Positions 9,673 to 18,301 of a DNA stretch of 64,000 nt are shown here, one piece after another; the first letter of the stretch is position 1; each line of letters starts with the position of its first letter. The DNA comes from Metabacillus bambusae (lineage in GTDB: Bacteria; Bacillota; Bacilli; Bacillales; Bacillaceae), in the NCBI RefSeq assembly GCF_017497975.1, contig NZ_JAGDEL010000011.1:62001-126000 (forward strand), in the 5' to 3' direction. The notes below the pieces were generated by a model. That model worked only from the letters and a program-made list of their open reading frames with translations. It did no database searches and was not told where the DNA came from. A program made the position numbers and the translations under genes.

Positions 9673-9730
9673 AAAATAAGTATTTATCATTTCATCTTAT
9701 TGGTTAGGTTTCTTTATGACGGAAGCTTTA

Positions 9731-10066
9731 TTCACCATTTTTCTATTATTTGAACATGTTTGCTACCGGATTGAATCACTTTTTACATTTATTGAACCAC
9801 TTCTCTATGATTTTGTACCTGATCCCTATTAACAACCTCTTTTTGCGGACTATTGAACCAGCTTTTCTTTTATTTGAACCTATTTGCTCCAGAATTGAAC
9901 CACTTTTTACATTTATTGAACCACTTCTCCTTGCTTTTAAACCTGAACCCTATTTACAACCTCTTATGCGGACTATTGAACCAACTTTTCTACAATTTGG
10001 ACCTGTTTGCTCCCGAATTGAACCACTTTTTACGTTTATTGAACCACTTCTCCATTCTTTTGAACC
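9731..10066. repeat. Array of TTGAACC heptamers at 21-bp spacing
   Basis: Fourteen recognisable heptamers begin at 9749, 9771, 9792, 9813, 9853, 9874, 9895, 9916, 9937, 9976, 9997, 10018, 10039 and 10060. Nine are exact TTGAACC and the others have one change; a further degenerate copy is near 9731. Spacing is 21 bp (once 22) inside blocks and 39-40 bp between blocks, giving a 123-bp higher-order unit present nearly three times. The array fills the gap between the aldo-keto reductase terminator and the PTS upstream region. Two plus-strand frames happen to stay open, but neither has a ribosome site. Function unknown. Confidence 0.85.
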
Positions 10067-10072
10067 TGAACC

Positions 10073-10101
10073 AAAAACACCGTTCAAATTCCGAACGGTG
10101 C
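10073..10101 (-). terminator. Terminator of the aldo-keto reductase gene
   Basis: On the minus strand CACCGTTC and GAACGGTG form a perfect 8-bp stem followed by TTTTT. Confidence 0.85.
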
Positions 10102-10144
10102 TAAGCCTTGCTACCATATGCTACTTTTTTCAACCTTAACTAAA

Positions 10145-10987
10145 TCAAAAATCAAAATTGTCTGGATCTGGGCCAACTCTTACATTTTGATTTAAACGAT
10201 CAATTTGTTTCATATCTTCTTTTGATAGCTCAAAATCAAATACATTCGCGTTTTCAACAATTCGATGCTCTTTTGTTGACTTAGGTATCGTGACAACACC
10301 ATTTTGTAAGTCCCAGCGCAAGATGACTTGAGCAATCGATTTTTTATATTTATCGGCAATCTCTTGTAGTTCTTGATTATCTAGTAATTGACCTTGCATT
10401 AAAGGTGACCAAGCCCCGAACTGGATCCCATGCTTTTGACAAAATGCTTGGATTTCCTTTTGTGTCAAACGTGGATGGTACTCCACTTGATTAACCATTG
10501 GTTTTATTTCAGCATCTTTCATTAATTCTTCAAGATGGTGCACCTGGAAATTACTTACTCCGATGGCTTTTACTTTTCCTTCATTATAAAGAGTTTCTAA
10601 CGCTCTCCATGCCTCTTTATACTTACCTTCAACAGGCCAATGAATAAGATATAAATCTAAGTAATCCAAACCAAGTTTTCTTAAACTAGTTTCATAAGCT
10701 GCAATCGTAGATTCGTATCCTAAATCAGCATTCCAGACTTTTGATGTAATAAATAATTCTTCTCTAGAAATGCCCGTTTCTTTCATAACCTCTTGAACAG
10801 CTTGTCCTACACCTTCTTCATTCTCATAGATCGCTGCTGTATCGATACTTCGATAGCCATGTTTAATCGCTGTTTTCACAGCATTTACTAACTCAGGTCC
10901 TTCCTCTACTTTAAATACCCCAATACCAAACCAAGGCATTTTTACCCCGTTATGCAAAGTTGTTGTATCTTGTAAATGTTTAACCAT
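10145..10987 (-). CDS. ytbE: Aldo/keto reductase (YtbE-like)
   Basis: 280-residue NADPH-dependent aldo/keto reductase of the AKR5 type, likely reducing aldehydes such as methylglyoxal. The catalytic tetrad is visible: Asp in GYRSIDTAAIYENE with Tyr, Lys in FITSKVWN and His in YLIHWPVEG. The C-terminal NADPH-binding motif is TIPKSTKEHRI. The length equals YtbE of B. subtilis, and the neighbours (MFS pump upstream, divergent HxlR regulator) reproduce the ytbE-ytbD-ytcD cluster. Probably transcribed with ytbD, 95 bases upstream, and induced when the HxlR protein releases its operator. Confidence 0.9.
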   Translation of the reverse strand: MVKHLQDTTTLHNGVKMPWFGIGVFKVEEGPELVNAVKTAIKHGYRSIDTAAIYENEEGVGQAVQEVMKETGISREELFITSKVWNADLGYESTIAAYETSLRKLGLDYLDLYLIHWPVEGKYKEAWRALETLYNEGKVKAIGVSNFQVHHLEELMKDAEIKPMVNQVEYHPRLTQKEIQAFCQKHGIQFGAWSPLMQGQLLDNQELQEIADKYKKSIAQVILRWDLQNGVVTIPKSTKEHRIVENANVFDFELSKEDMKQIDRLNQNVRVGPDPDNFDF

Positions 10988-11082
10988 TCTATATAAACCT
11001 CCTATTTCAACTAAGTTTTTTCAAAATATGTTTCTAACTAAAGAAGGAACACCTCCTTTAAATATTACTTTTCTCAAAAATT

Positions 11083-12279
11083 CTACGCCGCCTTACTTAC
11101 CTGATCTTTTCGTTCAAGAGCTCGACTAAAACCAGTTAGAATTGCGGCTAGTAGAACCATCACCGCACCGATCCATGAAGTATGAATGAGTCCAATAGAA
11201 TCTGTAATCAAACCACCCAAATACGAACCGATTGCAATACCTGCATTAAATGCAGCAATATTAATTGCAGAGGCCACATCAACCGCACTTGGTACAAATC
11301 GTTCAGCTAGGATCACGACATATACTTGTAGGCCTGGTACATTCATGAAGGCTAGTAAACCCATTAAGAGTATCGTAATAAGACCAGCTAGTTTAAATGG
11401 TGCTGTGAACATCAAAATAAAAAGGACAATAGCTTGGACAATAAACATATAAAACAATGAACCAAGTGGATTTCGGTTAGATAACTTTCCACCAATCATA
11501 TTCCCAATTGCTATAGCAATTCCGTAAACAAGCAAAATAATCGCAACTGTTTCACTCTTAAAACCAGTAATCTCTTGTAATAATGGAGATAAATACGTAA
11601 ATACAACGAATGTTCCACCATAGCCTAATGCAGTAATAATGAATAGTAGTAATAAACGACCGTTTGTCACAAGTTTGACCTGATCTCGAAGGCTTGTCGG
11701 AAGTCCTTTTCGTAAATCAGATGGAATAAGGATGCTGTTGGCAATAAATGCAATAATACCAATGATAATAATTGCGAAGAAGGCAAATCTCCAGCCGAAT
11801 TGTTGCCCGATATATGTTCCAAATGGTACTCCTGTAACGGTTGCGACTGTAAGTCCTGTAAACATAATAGAGATAGCACTAGCTCTTCGATTTTCTGGTA
11901 CTAAATCTGCTGCAATTGTCGAGCCAATGGACATAAACACACCATGTGACAAGGCTGAAATGACCCGAGCTACTAGTAAGACACCAATACTTGTAGCACT
12001 TGCAGCTAAACTGTTACCAATAATAAAGATCACCATAATCCAAAGCAATAAGGATTTACGTGACATGCTTGATGTTAAAGATGTTAAGATAGGTGCTCCA
12101 AAGGTCACTCCTAACGCATATAAAGAAACAGTTAACCCTGCAGTGGTCACAGGAATATTTAAATCTTCAGCAATTAGTGGTAGTAATCCAACACTAATAA
12201 ATTCCGTCGTACCAATGGCAAATGCACTCACTGCTAATGCAAGCAATGCCAGAGTACTACGCTTTTTATCTATCGACAT
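11083..12279 (-). CDS. ytbD: MFS efflux transporter (YtbD-like)
   Basis: 398-residue 12-helix exporter of the DHA1/AraJ group. It begins with the family pattern ALAVSAFAIGTTEFISVGLLP and has the motif-A loop after helix 2 and a GVPFGTYIGQQFGWR motif-C region. It is predicted to export small organic compounds. Upstream gene of ytbE on the same strand and divergent from the HxlR regulator. AGGAGG precedes the ATG. The substrate is unknown. Confidence 0.88.
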   Translation of the reverse strand: MSIDKKRSTLALLALAVSAFAIGTTEFISVGLLPLIAEDLNIPVTTAGLTVSLYALGVTFGAPILTSLTSSMSRKSLLLWIMVIFIIGNSLAASATSIGVLLVARVISALSHGVFMSIGSTIAADLVPENRRASAISIMFTGLTVATVTGVPFGTYIGQQFGWRFAFFAIIIIGIIAFIANSILIPSDLRKGLPTSLRDQVKLVTNGRLLLLFIITALGYGGTFVVFTYLSPLLQEITGFKSETVAIILLVYGIAIAIGNMIGGKLSNRNPLGSLFYMFIVQAIVLFILMFTAPFKLAGLITILLMGLLAFMNVPGLQVYVVILAERFVPSAVDVASAINIAAFNAGIAIGSYLGGLITDSIGLIHTSWIGAVMVLLAAILTGFSRALERKDQVSKAA

Positions 12280-12400
12280 AATTTCTCCTCCTATTTTCCG
12301 TTTAAATTACTAATAATAGAAACAAACATTAAAATGAATAAATAGTAACTATCGGCTTGCAAATGTTATTATGAATTATGGAAACACAATTGGAAAGTAC

Positions 12401-12414
12401 GCACTTTTTTGTGC
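12401..12414. promoter_or_regulatory. Palindrome 1 in the ytbD/ytcD divergent region
   Basis: GCAC-TTTTTT-GTGC, with its centre 38 bp upstream of the stronger palindrome at 12434. Possible second HxlR operator half. The arms are short. Confidence 0.35.
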
Positions 12415-12433
12415 TGAAGGCACCTAAAAGTTA

Positions 12434-12457
12434 TATAGGTACTTTTTGGTACCTATA
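12434..12457. promoter_or_regulatory. Probable HxlR operator overlapping the ytcD leader
   Basis: TATAGGTAC-TTTTTG-GTACCTATA is a perfect 9-bp inverted repeat ending three bases before the AGGAGG of the HxlR gene. Position and symmetry suggest autoregulation by the dimeric regulator. Confidence 0.65.
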
Positions 12458-12472
12458 TTTAGGAGGGGTTAT

Positions 12473-12835
12473 ATGGAGAAAAAGAAGTACAATATATCAG
12501 TAGAAGCAACGTTAGAAGTTATCGGCGGCAAATGGAAATGCGTCATTCTTTGCCATCTCACACATGGTAAAAAACGTACAAGTGAATTAAAGCGTCTAAT
12601 GCCAACAATCACACAGAAAATGCTAACACAACAATTACGTGAATTAGAGCAAGATGGGGTTATTAACCGTATTGTTTACAATCAAATCCCGCCAAAAGTT
12701 GAATATGAACTAAGTGATTATGGAAAGAGCTTAGAAAGTATCTTGTCATCCCTATGTGATTGGGGAGAAAAACATATCACAAAAGTGTACGGAGATAAAT
12801 CTGCTGTCTTAGAAGAGAGTATTTTAAATAATTGA
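12473..12835 (+). CDS. ytcD: HxlR-family winged-helix regulator (YtcD-like)
   Basis: 120 residues with the HxlR signature: VEATLEVIGGKWKCVILCHL, then GKKRTSELKRLMPTITQKML and the wing YNQIPPKVEYELSDYG. Dimeric regulators of this family often sense aldehydes, quinones or other thiol-reactive compounds; one Cys (in KWKCVILCHL a second) lies in the HTH as in redox-sensing members. The start at 12473 has AGGAGG six bases upstream; the frame is open further up but without a ribosome site. It is divergent from ytbD-ytbE, which it probably represses. Confidence 0.9.
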   Translation: MEKKKYNISVEATLEVIGGKWKCVILCHLTHGKKRTSELKRLMPTITQKMLTQQLRELEQDGVINRIVYNQIPPKVEYELSDYGKSLESILSSLCDWGEKHITKVYGDKSAVLEESILNN

Positions 12836-12873
12836 ATACTATCATTAATTCCAACATTAACTCTTTTCATTAG

Positions 12874-12908
12874 AAAAACCTGTTAAATTTATCATTTAAC
12901 AGGTTTTT
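12874..12908 (+). terminator. Terminator of ytcD
   Basis: A 15-bp perfect stem (AAAAACCTGTTAAAT / ATTTAACAGGTTTTT) with a 5-base loop. Confidence 0.85.
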
Positions 12909-12925
12909 CACGTTATCTTTCACTT

Positions 12926-13148
12926 AGGCTGTTTTCGTAAACTTTGTTGCTATTTACCAAGTAATGCGGTGTGGTTGATTGCAGCGAGAGTTGCTCGCTT
13001 TCCGCGGGGCGGGCGGTGAGCCTCCTCGGCGTAAACGCCTGCATGAGTCTCACCTGTCCCGCTTCACCCGCAGGAGTCTCGCACCTCCGCTCCAATCAAC
13101 CTGAATTAGTTTTTGTTTCAAAAGCAACAATCTCTTAGAAAAGAGGCT
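12926..13148 (+). repeat. Dispersed foldback repeat family B, full-length copy
   Basis: About 220 bp. The left end (AGGCTGTTTTC...TTTGTTGCT...GGTTGATTG) and the inverted right end (AAGCCTCTTTTC...ATTGTTGCT...GGTTGATTG) form long imperfect terminal inverted repeats around a GC-rich core (CGCTTTCCGCGGGGC, GAGCCTCCTCGGCG). No transposase. It ends exactly at the stop codon of the ManR-like gene. A spurious open frame lies in the core. Relatives: 28924, 31090, 35345, 37707. Confidence 0.85.
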
Positions 13149-15110
13149 TCACTTATTTAACAGCGATAAAAATTGGTCGATCGACATTGCTTCAGTTAAT
13201 TTCTTTATTAACCTAGGCTGTTCACTAATAGACGATAATTCCCGAAATAGTTGCTTTGTTGCTTGTTGATCTTGATTCGGAACTGCTAGCATAAAGACTA
13301 ATGAAACCTTTTCTATTTCCCATTCTATTGGATGCTTCAAGGTTGCTACCGCGATAGCAGGCTTCTTAATTAGCTTTGGGTTACCATGTGGAATGGCTAT
13401 GCCTGATCCAATCGTTGTTGCTGACATCCTTTCCCTTATGATGGCACTATGACCATACTTATTATCCACAAATCCAGCTTCATATAATGCGTTTGCCAAC
13501 TTTTCTATGATTTTAAAGCGATGATCACTGGCTTGATTTAGGAAAAGGGTGGATGTTTCGATAAACTGATTTAGCATACTATGATGTTGATTTTCTTCAG
13601 TTGATGTAGTTTGTTTTGCAATAAATGCTTTAAGCCTTTTTTCTTCTGCCCCTTCTAATAAAGGTGAAATGACAATATGAGGAATCATGACATCAGGGAG
13701 ATCAATCGTTGATATAATCAGATCTACCTCATGATTAGTTAAATAGTCTCGTAAATCAGCTTTTGCAATACAACCAATTATATTTATAGATTGGATTTTT
13801 TTCTCTATCTTCGCATTTAATAATTGTGACATTCCGATGCCCATATGACAAACGATGATCACATTATGGTCATTTCCTATATTTTGACGAAGCCGCTCAA
13901 TTGAAGCCTGAAAGTGGATCGTTAAATATGCCGCCTCTTCCTCTGGAATTTCAATTGAAAACATATGGTTGATTTCCTCTAATACATGTATGACCGAATC
14001 AAATACATATGGGTACATCCTTTTGATTTCATAAAGCATTGGGTTAGAGACCGTAAGACCGTACGTTAAGCGATTTAAAGCTGAGTATAAGTGTATATGC
14101 AAACCTTCTTTTAACGAGCTGTCATTCGTAAAATCAACCTTAGTTAGTTCAGTCATATTCGATATGAGCTCTTTAATAATAGCCGAAAGTTGAGCATTCA
14201 TTTTGGGATTTTCATAGATCTCACTAATTTCTTGATTATGCTGTATCCGAAACCTGCCTCCTAGCAGATGCAATGTAAAATAAGCAATTTCCTCCTCTGA
14301 AAAGTGTACAACGAACATAATTTCAAGCTTCTTTAGAAAAGTATGTGCCCATTCAAATTCCAACTTATCCTTTACAATGTTCATATCTTCTTTAGCGAGC
14401 GAAATAGGCTGCCCTAATTTCATTCTTCTGATCATCAGGAGAATATGAGTTAAAAGTCTGTCATTTGTTTCATCAGTGAAAAATAATGAATGGATCTGTT
14501 GAAAGTCTAGTAGTTCTCTTTGGATTATTTCAATTTCATGCTGTGAAAACTTGTTTAGCAAAAACGCCCACCCAGTTGTTGGTTCATTGTTTAAATCGGA
14601 CAAATTCGCTAAAGCTCTTCTTTTATTCGTTTCAGAACCCTCAATGCTTAGGCCGATTTTTTGTTTTGATTGTAAGGATAATTCTTTTTGAGTTAACCAT
14701 TTCTCAAGTTTTTCTAGATCTTTTTTTATTATTGATTTATTAACATAATGCTTTTCTGCAAGTTCCTGCGCAGAAATTGGCTCTCTGCCCATAATGAGTT
14801 CATAAGCAATATGTAACAGTCGAGTTGAATCCTCTTCATCTTTAGTCATTGAGCTAGTTAACTGGAGCATTTGAAAAAGCTGAGCTTTTTCAAGATCATC
14901 CATATCTATATATACACCCAGACCAGGCTTGCGAATCAACTTTGCACTTGTGTTTTCTCGCAAATAGATTTCAATTGTTTTAAAATCATTTCGAATTGTT
15001 TTCTCAGAATAACCTACGCGTTCCGCGATATCCTGTACAAATAATGGCTTTCCAGATTCAGTTACTAATATTCTTAAAATTTCTTTTTGTCTTTCATTCA
15101 TACTTTTCAC
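13149..15110 (-). CDS. manR: PRD-containing PTS-controlled transcriptional activator (ManR-like)
   Basis: 653-residue regulator of the BglG/ManR class. Domains in order: N-terminal HTH (about 5-60, FVQDIAERVGYSEKTIRND), a second HTH region, two PTS regulation domains with conserved His (about 190-400), an EIIB-like domain beginning IIVCHMGIGMSQ (about 412) and a C-terminal EIIA-like domain with IAIPHGNP (His near 575). Phosphorylation by HPr or EII components sets its activity. The same regulator type controls manP in B. subtilis; here the ManP-like gene lies 3.5 kb away rather than adjacent. The stop codon abuts a family B repeat. Mannose specificity is inferred. Confidence 0.85.
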   Translation of the reverse strand: MKSMNERQKEILRILVTESGKPLFVQDIAERVGYSEKTIRNDFKTIEIYLRENTSAKLIRKPGLGVYIDMDDLEKAQLFQMLQLTSSMTKDEEDSTRLLHIAYELIMGREPISAQELAEKHYVNKSIIKKDLEKLEKWLTQKELSLQSKQKIGLSIEGSETNKRRALANLSDLNNEPTTGWAFLLNKFSQHEIEIIQRELLDFQQIHSLFFTDETNDRLLTHILLMIRRMKLGQPISLAKEDMNIVKDKLEFEWAHTFLKKLEIMFVVHFSEEEIAYFTLHLLGGRFRIQHNQEISEIYENPKMNAQLSAIIKELISNMTELTKVDFTNDSSLKEGLHIHLYSALNRLTYGLTVSNPMLYEIKRMYPYVFDSVIHVLEEINHMFSIEIPEEEAAYLTIHFQASIERLRQNIGNDHNVIIVCHMGIGMSQLLNAKIEKKIQSINIIGCIAKADLRDYLTNHEVDLIISTIDLPDVMIPHIVISPLLEGAEEKRLKAFIAKQTTSTEENQHHSMLNQFIETSTLFLNQASDHRFKIIEKLANALYEAGFVDNKYGHSAIIRERMSATTIGSGIAIPHGNPKLIKKPAIAVATLKHPIEWEIEKVSLVFMLAVPNQDQQATKQLFRELSSISEQPRLIKKLTEAMSIDQFLSLLNK

Positions 15111-15270
15111 CTGTTTCTTGATTGTAACGCCTTACATTTATCTACTCCATTTATACCATAAGACGTTCCTTAATAACAAAAACAGTAACGAAATTCACTT
15201 GCTTTATATATATGTCATTCGGCCATATTGCTTATTATTCATAATTTAACTTGAAGCACAATTAGAAATC

Positions 15271-15320
15271 ACTTATAATTAATTATAAATACTTATATAT
15301 ACTTAAAAACACTTAAACAA
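15271..15320. promoter_or_regulatory. 10-bp-phased ACTTA direct repeats before the DeoR gene
   Basis: ACTTA begins at 15271, 15291, 15301 and 15311, so all copies lie on one face of the helix, ending 12 bases before the ATG. Direct repeats with helical phasing are typical DeoR-family operators, so autoregulation is likely. Confidence 0.5.
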
Positions 15321-15331
15321 GGGCTGATTTA

Positions 15332-16111
15332 ATGTTCCAAGAAGAAAGATTACGCTCAATTATCGATTATTTAAAAAAAGCGAAACGAATATCTGTTGAT
15401 GAAATCTGTAGCCTTTTTGACGTATCAAGAGATACAGCGAGAAGAGATTTAGTAAAACTTGAGGAAGATAAAGCGATTATCCGAACACGAGGAGGAGCCA
15501 TTCTTCCTTCAGGCCAGCATGTGATTAAGGATTACTCTAACCGTTTAAGCCTAGTCTCATCCGAAAAGAAACGGATTGGAAAAAAGGCTGCCTCACTAAT
15601 AATGCCTGGTGATTATATTATTCTTGATACATCAACAACCGTTCAAGCATGTGCAGAACATTTAGAGGATATTGAATGTACAGTTATCACGAATTCTATA
15701 AATCAAGCAGATATTTTAGCGAAGAATTCACAAGCCCATATTCAATTACTTGGTGGTGAATTCCACAAAGAACATCGTTATTTATACGGAACTTCTGTCA
15801 TTGAAAAACTTTCACATTACCATGTAGACAAAACGTTTATTGGTTGTGTCGGTATTTCTGAGCAAGGTTTAACAGTTGCACATGAAGAGGATGGAATGGT
15901 CATGCAAAAAATGATTCAGCAAGCAGATCAAGTGATCCTCCTAGCAGACAATACAAAAATTGGTGTTACTGGTTATTTTCGCTGTGCAACCTTAAACGAT
16001 ATTGATTTATTTATTACAGATCAGGAAATAGATGAAGAATTTCAAGAGCTTCTTGAGAAGCATGGGGTGGAATTACTGATTGTGTCTCAATCACTTGATG
16101 GAGGTCGATAA
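15332..16111 (+). CDS. DeoR-family transcriptional repressor
   Basis: 259 residues. The N-terminal DeoR HTH (about 3-58, RISVDEICSLFDVSRDTARRDL, with the following TRGGAILP hinge) is joined to a sugar-phosphate-sensing DeoRC domain (about 75-235; IILDTSTTVQACAEHL, FIGCVGISEQGLTVAHEED, LLADNTKIG). Such repressors are released by phosphosugars. The HAD phosphatase gene follows one base after its stop codon, so the pair is co-transcribed and probably acts on a related sugar phosphate. A weak AAGGG precedes the ATG. Phased ACTTA repeats upstream are a likely operator. Confidence 0.9.
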   Translation: MFQEERLRSIIDYLKKAKRISVDEICSLFDVSRDTARRDLVKLEEDKAIIRTRGGAILPSGQHVIKDYSNRLSLVSSEKKRIGKKAASLIMPGDYIILDTSTTVQACAEHLEDIECTVITNSINQADILAKNSQAHIQLLGGEFHKEHRYLYGTSVIEKLSHYHVDKTFIGCVGISEQGLTVAHEEDGMVMQKMIQQADQVILLADNTKIGVTGYFRCATLNDIDLFITDQEIDEEFQELLEKHGVELLIVSQSLDGGR

Positions 16112-16112
16112 T

Positions 16113-16985
16113 ATGACGAAATTGATTGCAATCGATTTAGATGGGACTCTCTTAAATAGTAAGAGTCAAATAAGCACTGAAAACCTTGAGGCAATAAAAA
16201 ATGCTCAAAATGCTGGGATTGAGGTTGTTATCGCTACTGGTCGTGCTCATTTTGATGTGCAAGCTCTTTTTAAAAACACTGGGGTAAAAACGTGGATTAT
16301 AGGGGCTAATGGGGCTACGATCCATGCACCCGATAGTTCACTTTATTATTCACAACCAATCGAACCTGAGCTAGCCTATGATATCCTACGTTCTTTAGAA
16401 GAAGATGGCTACTACTATGAAGTCTTTAGCAAGGAATGTATTTTCACACCTCAGAATGGAAGAGAACTTTTGAAAATAGAAATTGATCGAATGAAAAGTG
16501 CAAACCCTGAGGTTAATATCTCTAGCTTAGAGGAAGCTTTAGTAAAGCAATTTAGTCAAACTGGTTTTTGTTTTATTGATTCTTATAAAGATATAAAGAA
16601 TGCTTCTGCTGAGGTTTATAACATCCTTGCTTTTTCGTTCTTCGAGGAAAAATTAGCAACAGGGTGGGCAAAATACGGAAACATAGATGCACTAACTATC
16701 GTATCCTCAGCACATCATAACTTTGAGCTTGAACACTGCGAGGCATCTAAGGGGAATGCCTTAAGACGCCTCTCGAAGAAGCTCAATATTCCTCTTACTA
16801 GCACAATCGCAATCGGTGATAGCATGAATGATGTTTCGATGCTAAAACTAGCAGGAAGAGGAGTTGCGATGGGCAATGCAAGACAAGAGGTTAAAGAAAT
16901 TAGCGATGAAATTACTTTGACAAATGATGAGCATGGTGTTGCAAAGATCATCCAATCAGCTATCAATAGAACCCTCATTAAATAA
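16113..16985 (+). CDS. Cof-type HAD-IIB hydrolase
   Basis: About 290 residues. Motif I is LIAIDLDGTLLNS, motif II VIATGR, with a C2-type cap in the middle, and motif III/IV is KGNALRRL ... IAIGDSMNDVSML. This fits Mg-dependent phosphatases of sugar phosphates or flavin intermediates. The start at 16113 has GGAGG eight bases upstream; the longer open frame lacks a ribosome site. Co-transcribed with the DeoR repressor, which suggests that its substrate, or a relative of it, is the DeoR ligand. Confidence 0.88.
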   Translation: MTKLIAIDLDGTLLNSKSQISTENLEAIKNAQNAGIEVVIATGRAHFDVQALFKNTGVKTWIIGANGATIHAPDSSLYYSQPIEPELAYDILRSLEEDGYYYEVFSKECIFTPQNGRELLKIEIDRMKSANPEVNISSLEEALVKQFSQTGFCFIDSYKDIKNASAEVYNILAFSFFEEKLATGWAKYGNIDALTIVSSAHHNFELEHCEASKGNALRRLSKKLNIPLTSTIAIGDSMNDVSMLKLAGRGVAMGNARQEVKEISDEITLTNDEHGVAKIIQSAINRTLIK

Positions 16986-17000
16986 GACATATGTAATTTT

Positions 17001-17066
17001 AGCCAACCAACCCTCGGCGTAACATCTTTATTGGTGGCGTGACGAAGATGGTTGGCTTCATTTTTT
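17001..17066 (+). terminator. Terminator of the DeoR-HAD operon
   Basis: AGCCAACCA / TGGTTGGCT arms with inner pairing, followed by TTCATTTTTT. Confidence 0.75.
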
Positions 17067-17086
17067 CATAATCATGTTCTCAATTG

Positions 17087-18301
17087 TTACTCTTTATTTG
17101 TTTTTAGATCTGTCATAAAACTTTTATTTTTAATACCTGATCGCAATAAATGAAGATCCACCTCAACATCGACCTCAGCTTCTGCAAACACTTCATCCCA
17201 TTTGCTTTCTTCTTTTTTGAATTTTTGAGGGTCTTGGCGATATAATGCTTCTCCAAATCCAAAGATGTCTACACCATATTCTTCTTGTATACTCTGTATC
17301 GTAGAAGTGATATCTTTTTTTACAAACTCATTAATCTTTTTCTCGTATTCCATAAAAACGTCGATTTTCGTTAGATCGTTCGTACATTCTGACCCTTGTA
17401 TTTTTGTTTCCCCTGTAATCTTCACGATAAGTTTGGGATTGTTATTTTTGTAACTTACCTTAAGTTTAGTATTAGACCTAGAAACCCTTACATCAAAATA
17501 AAGCTCTTTCTCCTCTTTTCCTTCTTCACACGGTATACTTAAGCTCGTATGTTTTAACTTTTGTGTCCATAAATAAGCTCTTGTTTCCTTCAATGGTATA
17601 GACCCAAGCATTTTATCATCCTTAAAAATGGCAATCCCATCTATGAGAATAAGCGCCTCTGGTTCTAATGATTTATTATTCTCAACATTTTTCCCCTTCT
17701 CTACATCACCCTTTAGTACAACAGTTGCAGCAACTGGATTTTTGCCTTTAGAAATAATAGAAGATATAAAATCAGTCAATCGCACGCGGGGATCTCCTCC
17801 CCATTCTTCTAGAAATGTCTGGATTTGTTTATGTAGTTTTAAAGATGGACTTTTTTGAATAGGGTAAGTGATTTTTGTGAAATCAGAGGCAGGATTTCCC
17901 TTTGTAATAAGAATATTAAAGTCATTACGGAAATGTCCGCTTCTCTCTAAGAAATCTAAAAATCCAAACAATCCTTCTCGTGCGATTTCCTCATTGATAA
18001 AAAGGACTCTCGTATGGGAATAGATCAGCTTACGGTCCAATCCAACATTCATTTTATTAGATAATTCCGAAAGAGAGTTTCCCTCTAATGAATAAGTAAT
18101 AACCGGTGTATTCCCTAGGGCTCCTTGTTTTCCATACTCTGGAGAATTAACGATTTCAACCGTCATCTTATACTTTTTTTCTTCGCCGGGATCAACGGCA
18201 ATTCCTGTAACTATTGATACGTCATTTAACTCTTCTTTATCCCAACAACCGGTTAATAGGAAGGACATTAACACAAAAAAACCAATCATTTTTTTGTTCA
18301 T
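17087..18301 (-). CDS. Ger(x)C-type germinant receptor lipoprotein (operon 2)
   Basis: 404-residue C subunit of a GerA-family nutrient receptor. The signal peptide ends in the lipobox LLTGC (Cys about 19), followed by WDKEELNDVSIVTGIAVD, typical of Ger(x)C. The C-terminal region DIFGFGEALYRQDP is a family hallmark. It is anchored to the outer face of the spore inner membrane. It overlaps the A-subunit stop by four bases (ATGA) and is the last gene of the operon D-B-A-C. Expected to be expressed in the forespore (sigma-G), though no clear promoter was identified. Confidence 0.92.
   Translation of the reverse strand: MNKKMIGFFVLMSFLLTGCWDKEELNDVSIVTGIAVDPGEEKKYKMTVEIVNSPEYGKQGALGNTPVITYSLEGNSLSELSNKMNVGLDRKLIYSHTRVLFINEEIAREGLFGFLDFLERSGHFRNDFNILITKGNPASDFTKITYPIQKSPSLKLHKQIQTFLEEWGGDPRVRLTDFISSIISKGKNPVAATVVLKGDVEKGKNVENNKSLEPEALILIDGIAIFKDDKMLGSIPLKETRAYLWTQKLKHTSLSIPCEEGKEEKELYFDVRVSRSNTKLKVSYKNNNPKLIVKITGETKIQGSECTNDLTKIDVFMEYEKKINEFVKKDITSTIQSIQEEYGVDIFGFGEALYRQDPQKFKKEESKWDEVFAEAEVDVEVDLHLLRSGIKNKSFMTDLKTNKE

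Noticed and set aside
9750-10139. Long open frame reading IEPLFTFIEPLL repeats
   Set aside because: It arises because the 21-bp and 123-bp repeat units are multiples of three. There is no ribosome site, a second frame is equally open, and composition is unlike any protein family.
12913-13095. Open frame in the GC-rich core of a repeat (also at 28917-29217)
   Set aside because: The frames lie inside dispersed family B repeats, occur in opposite relations to the repeat, and have no start signals.
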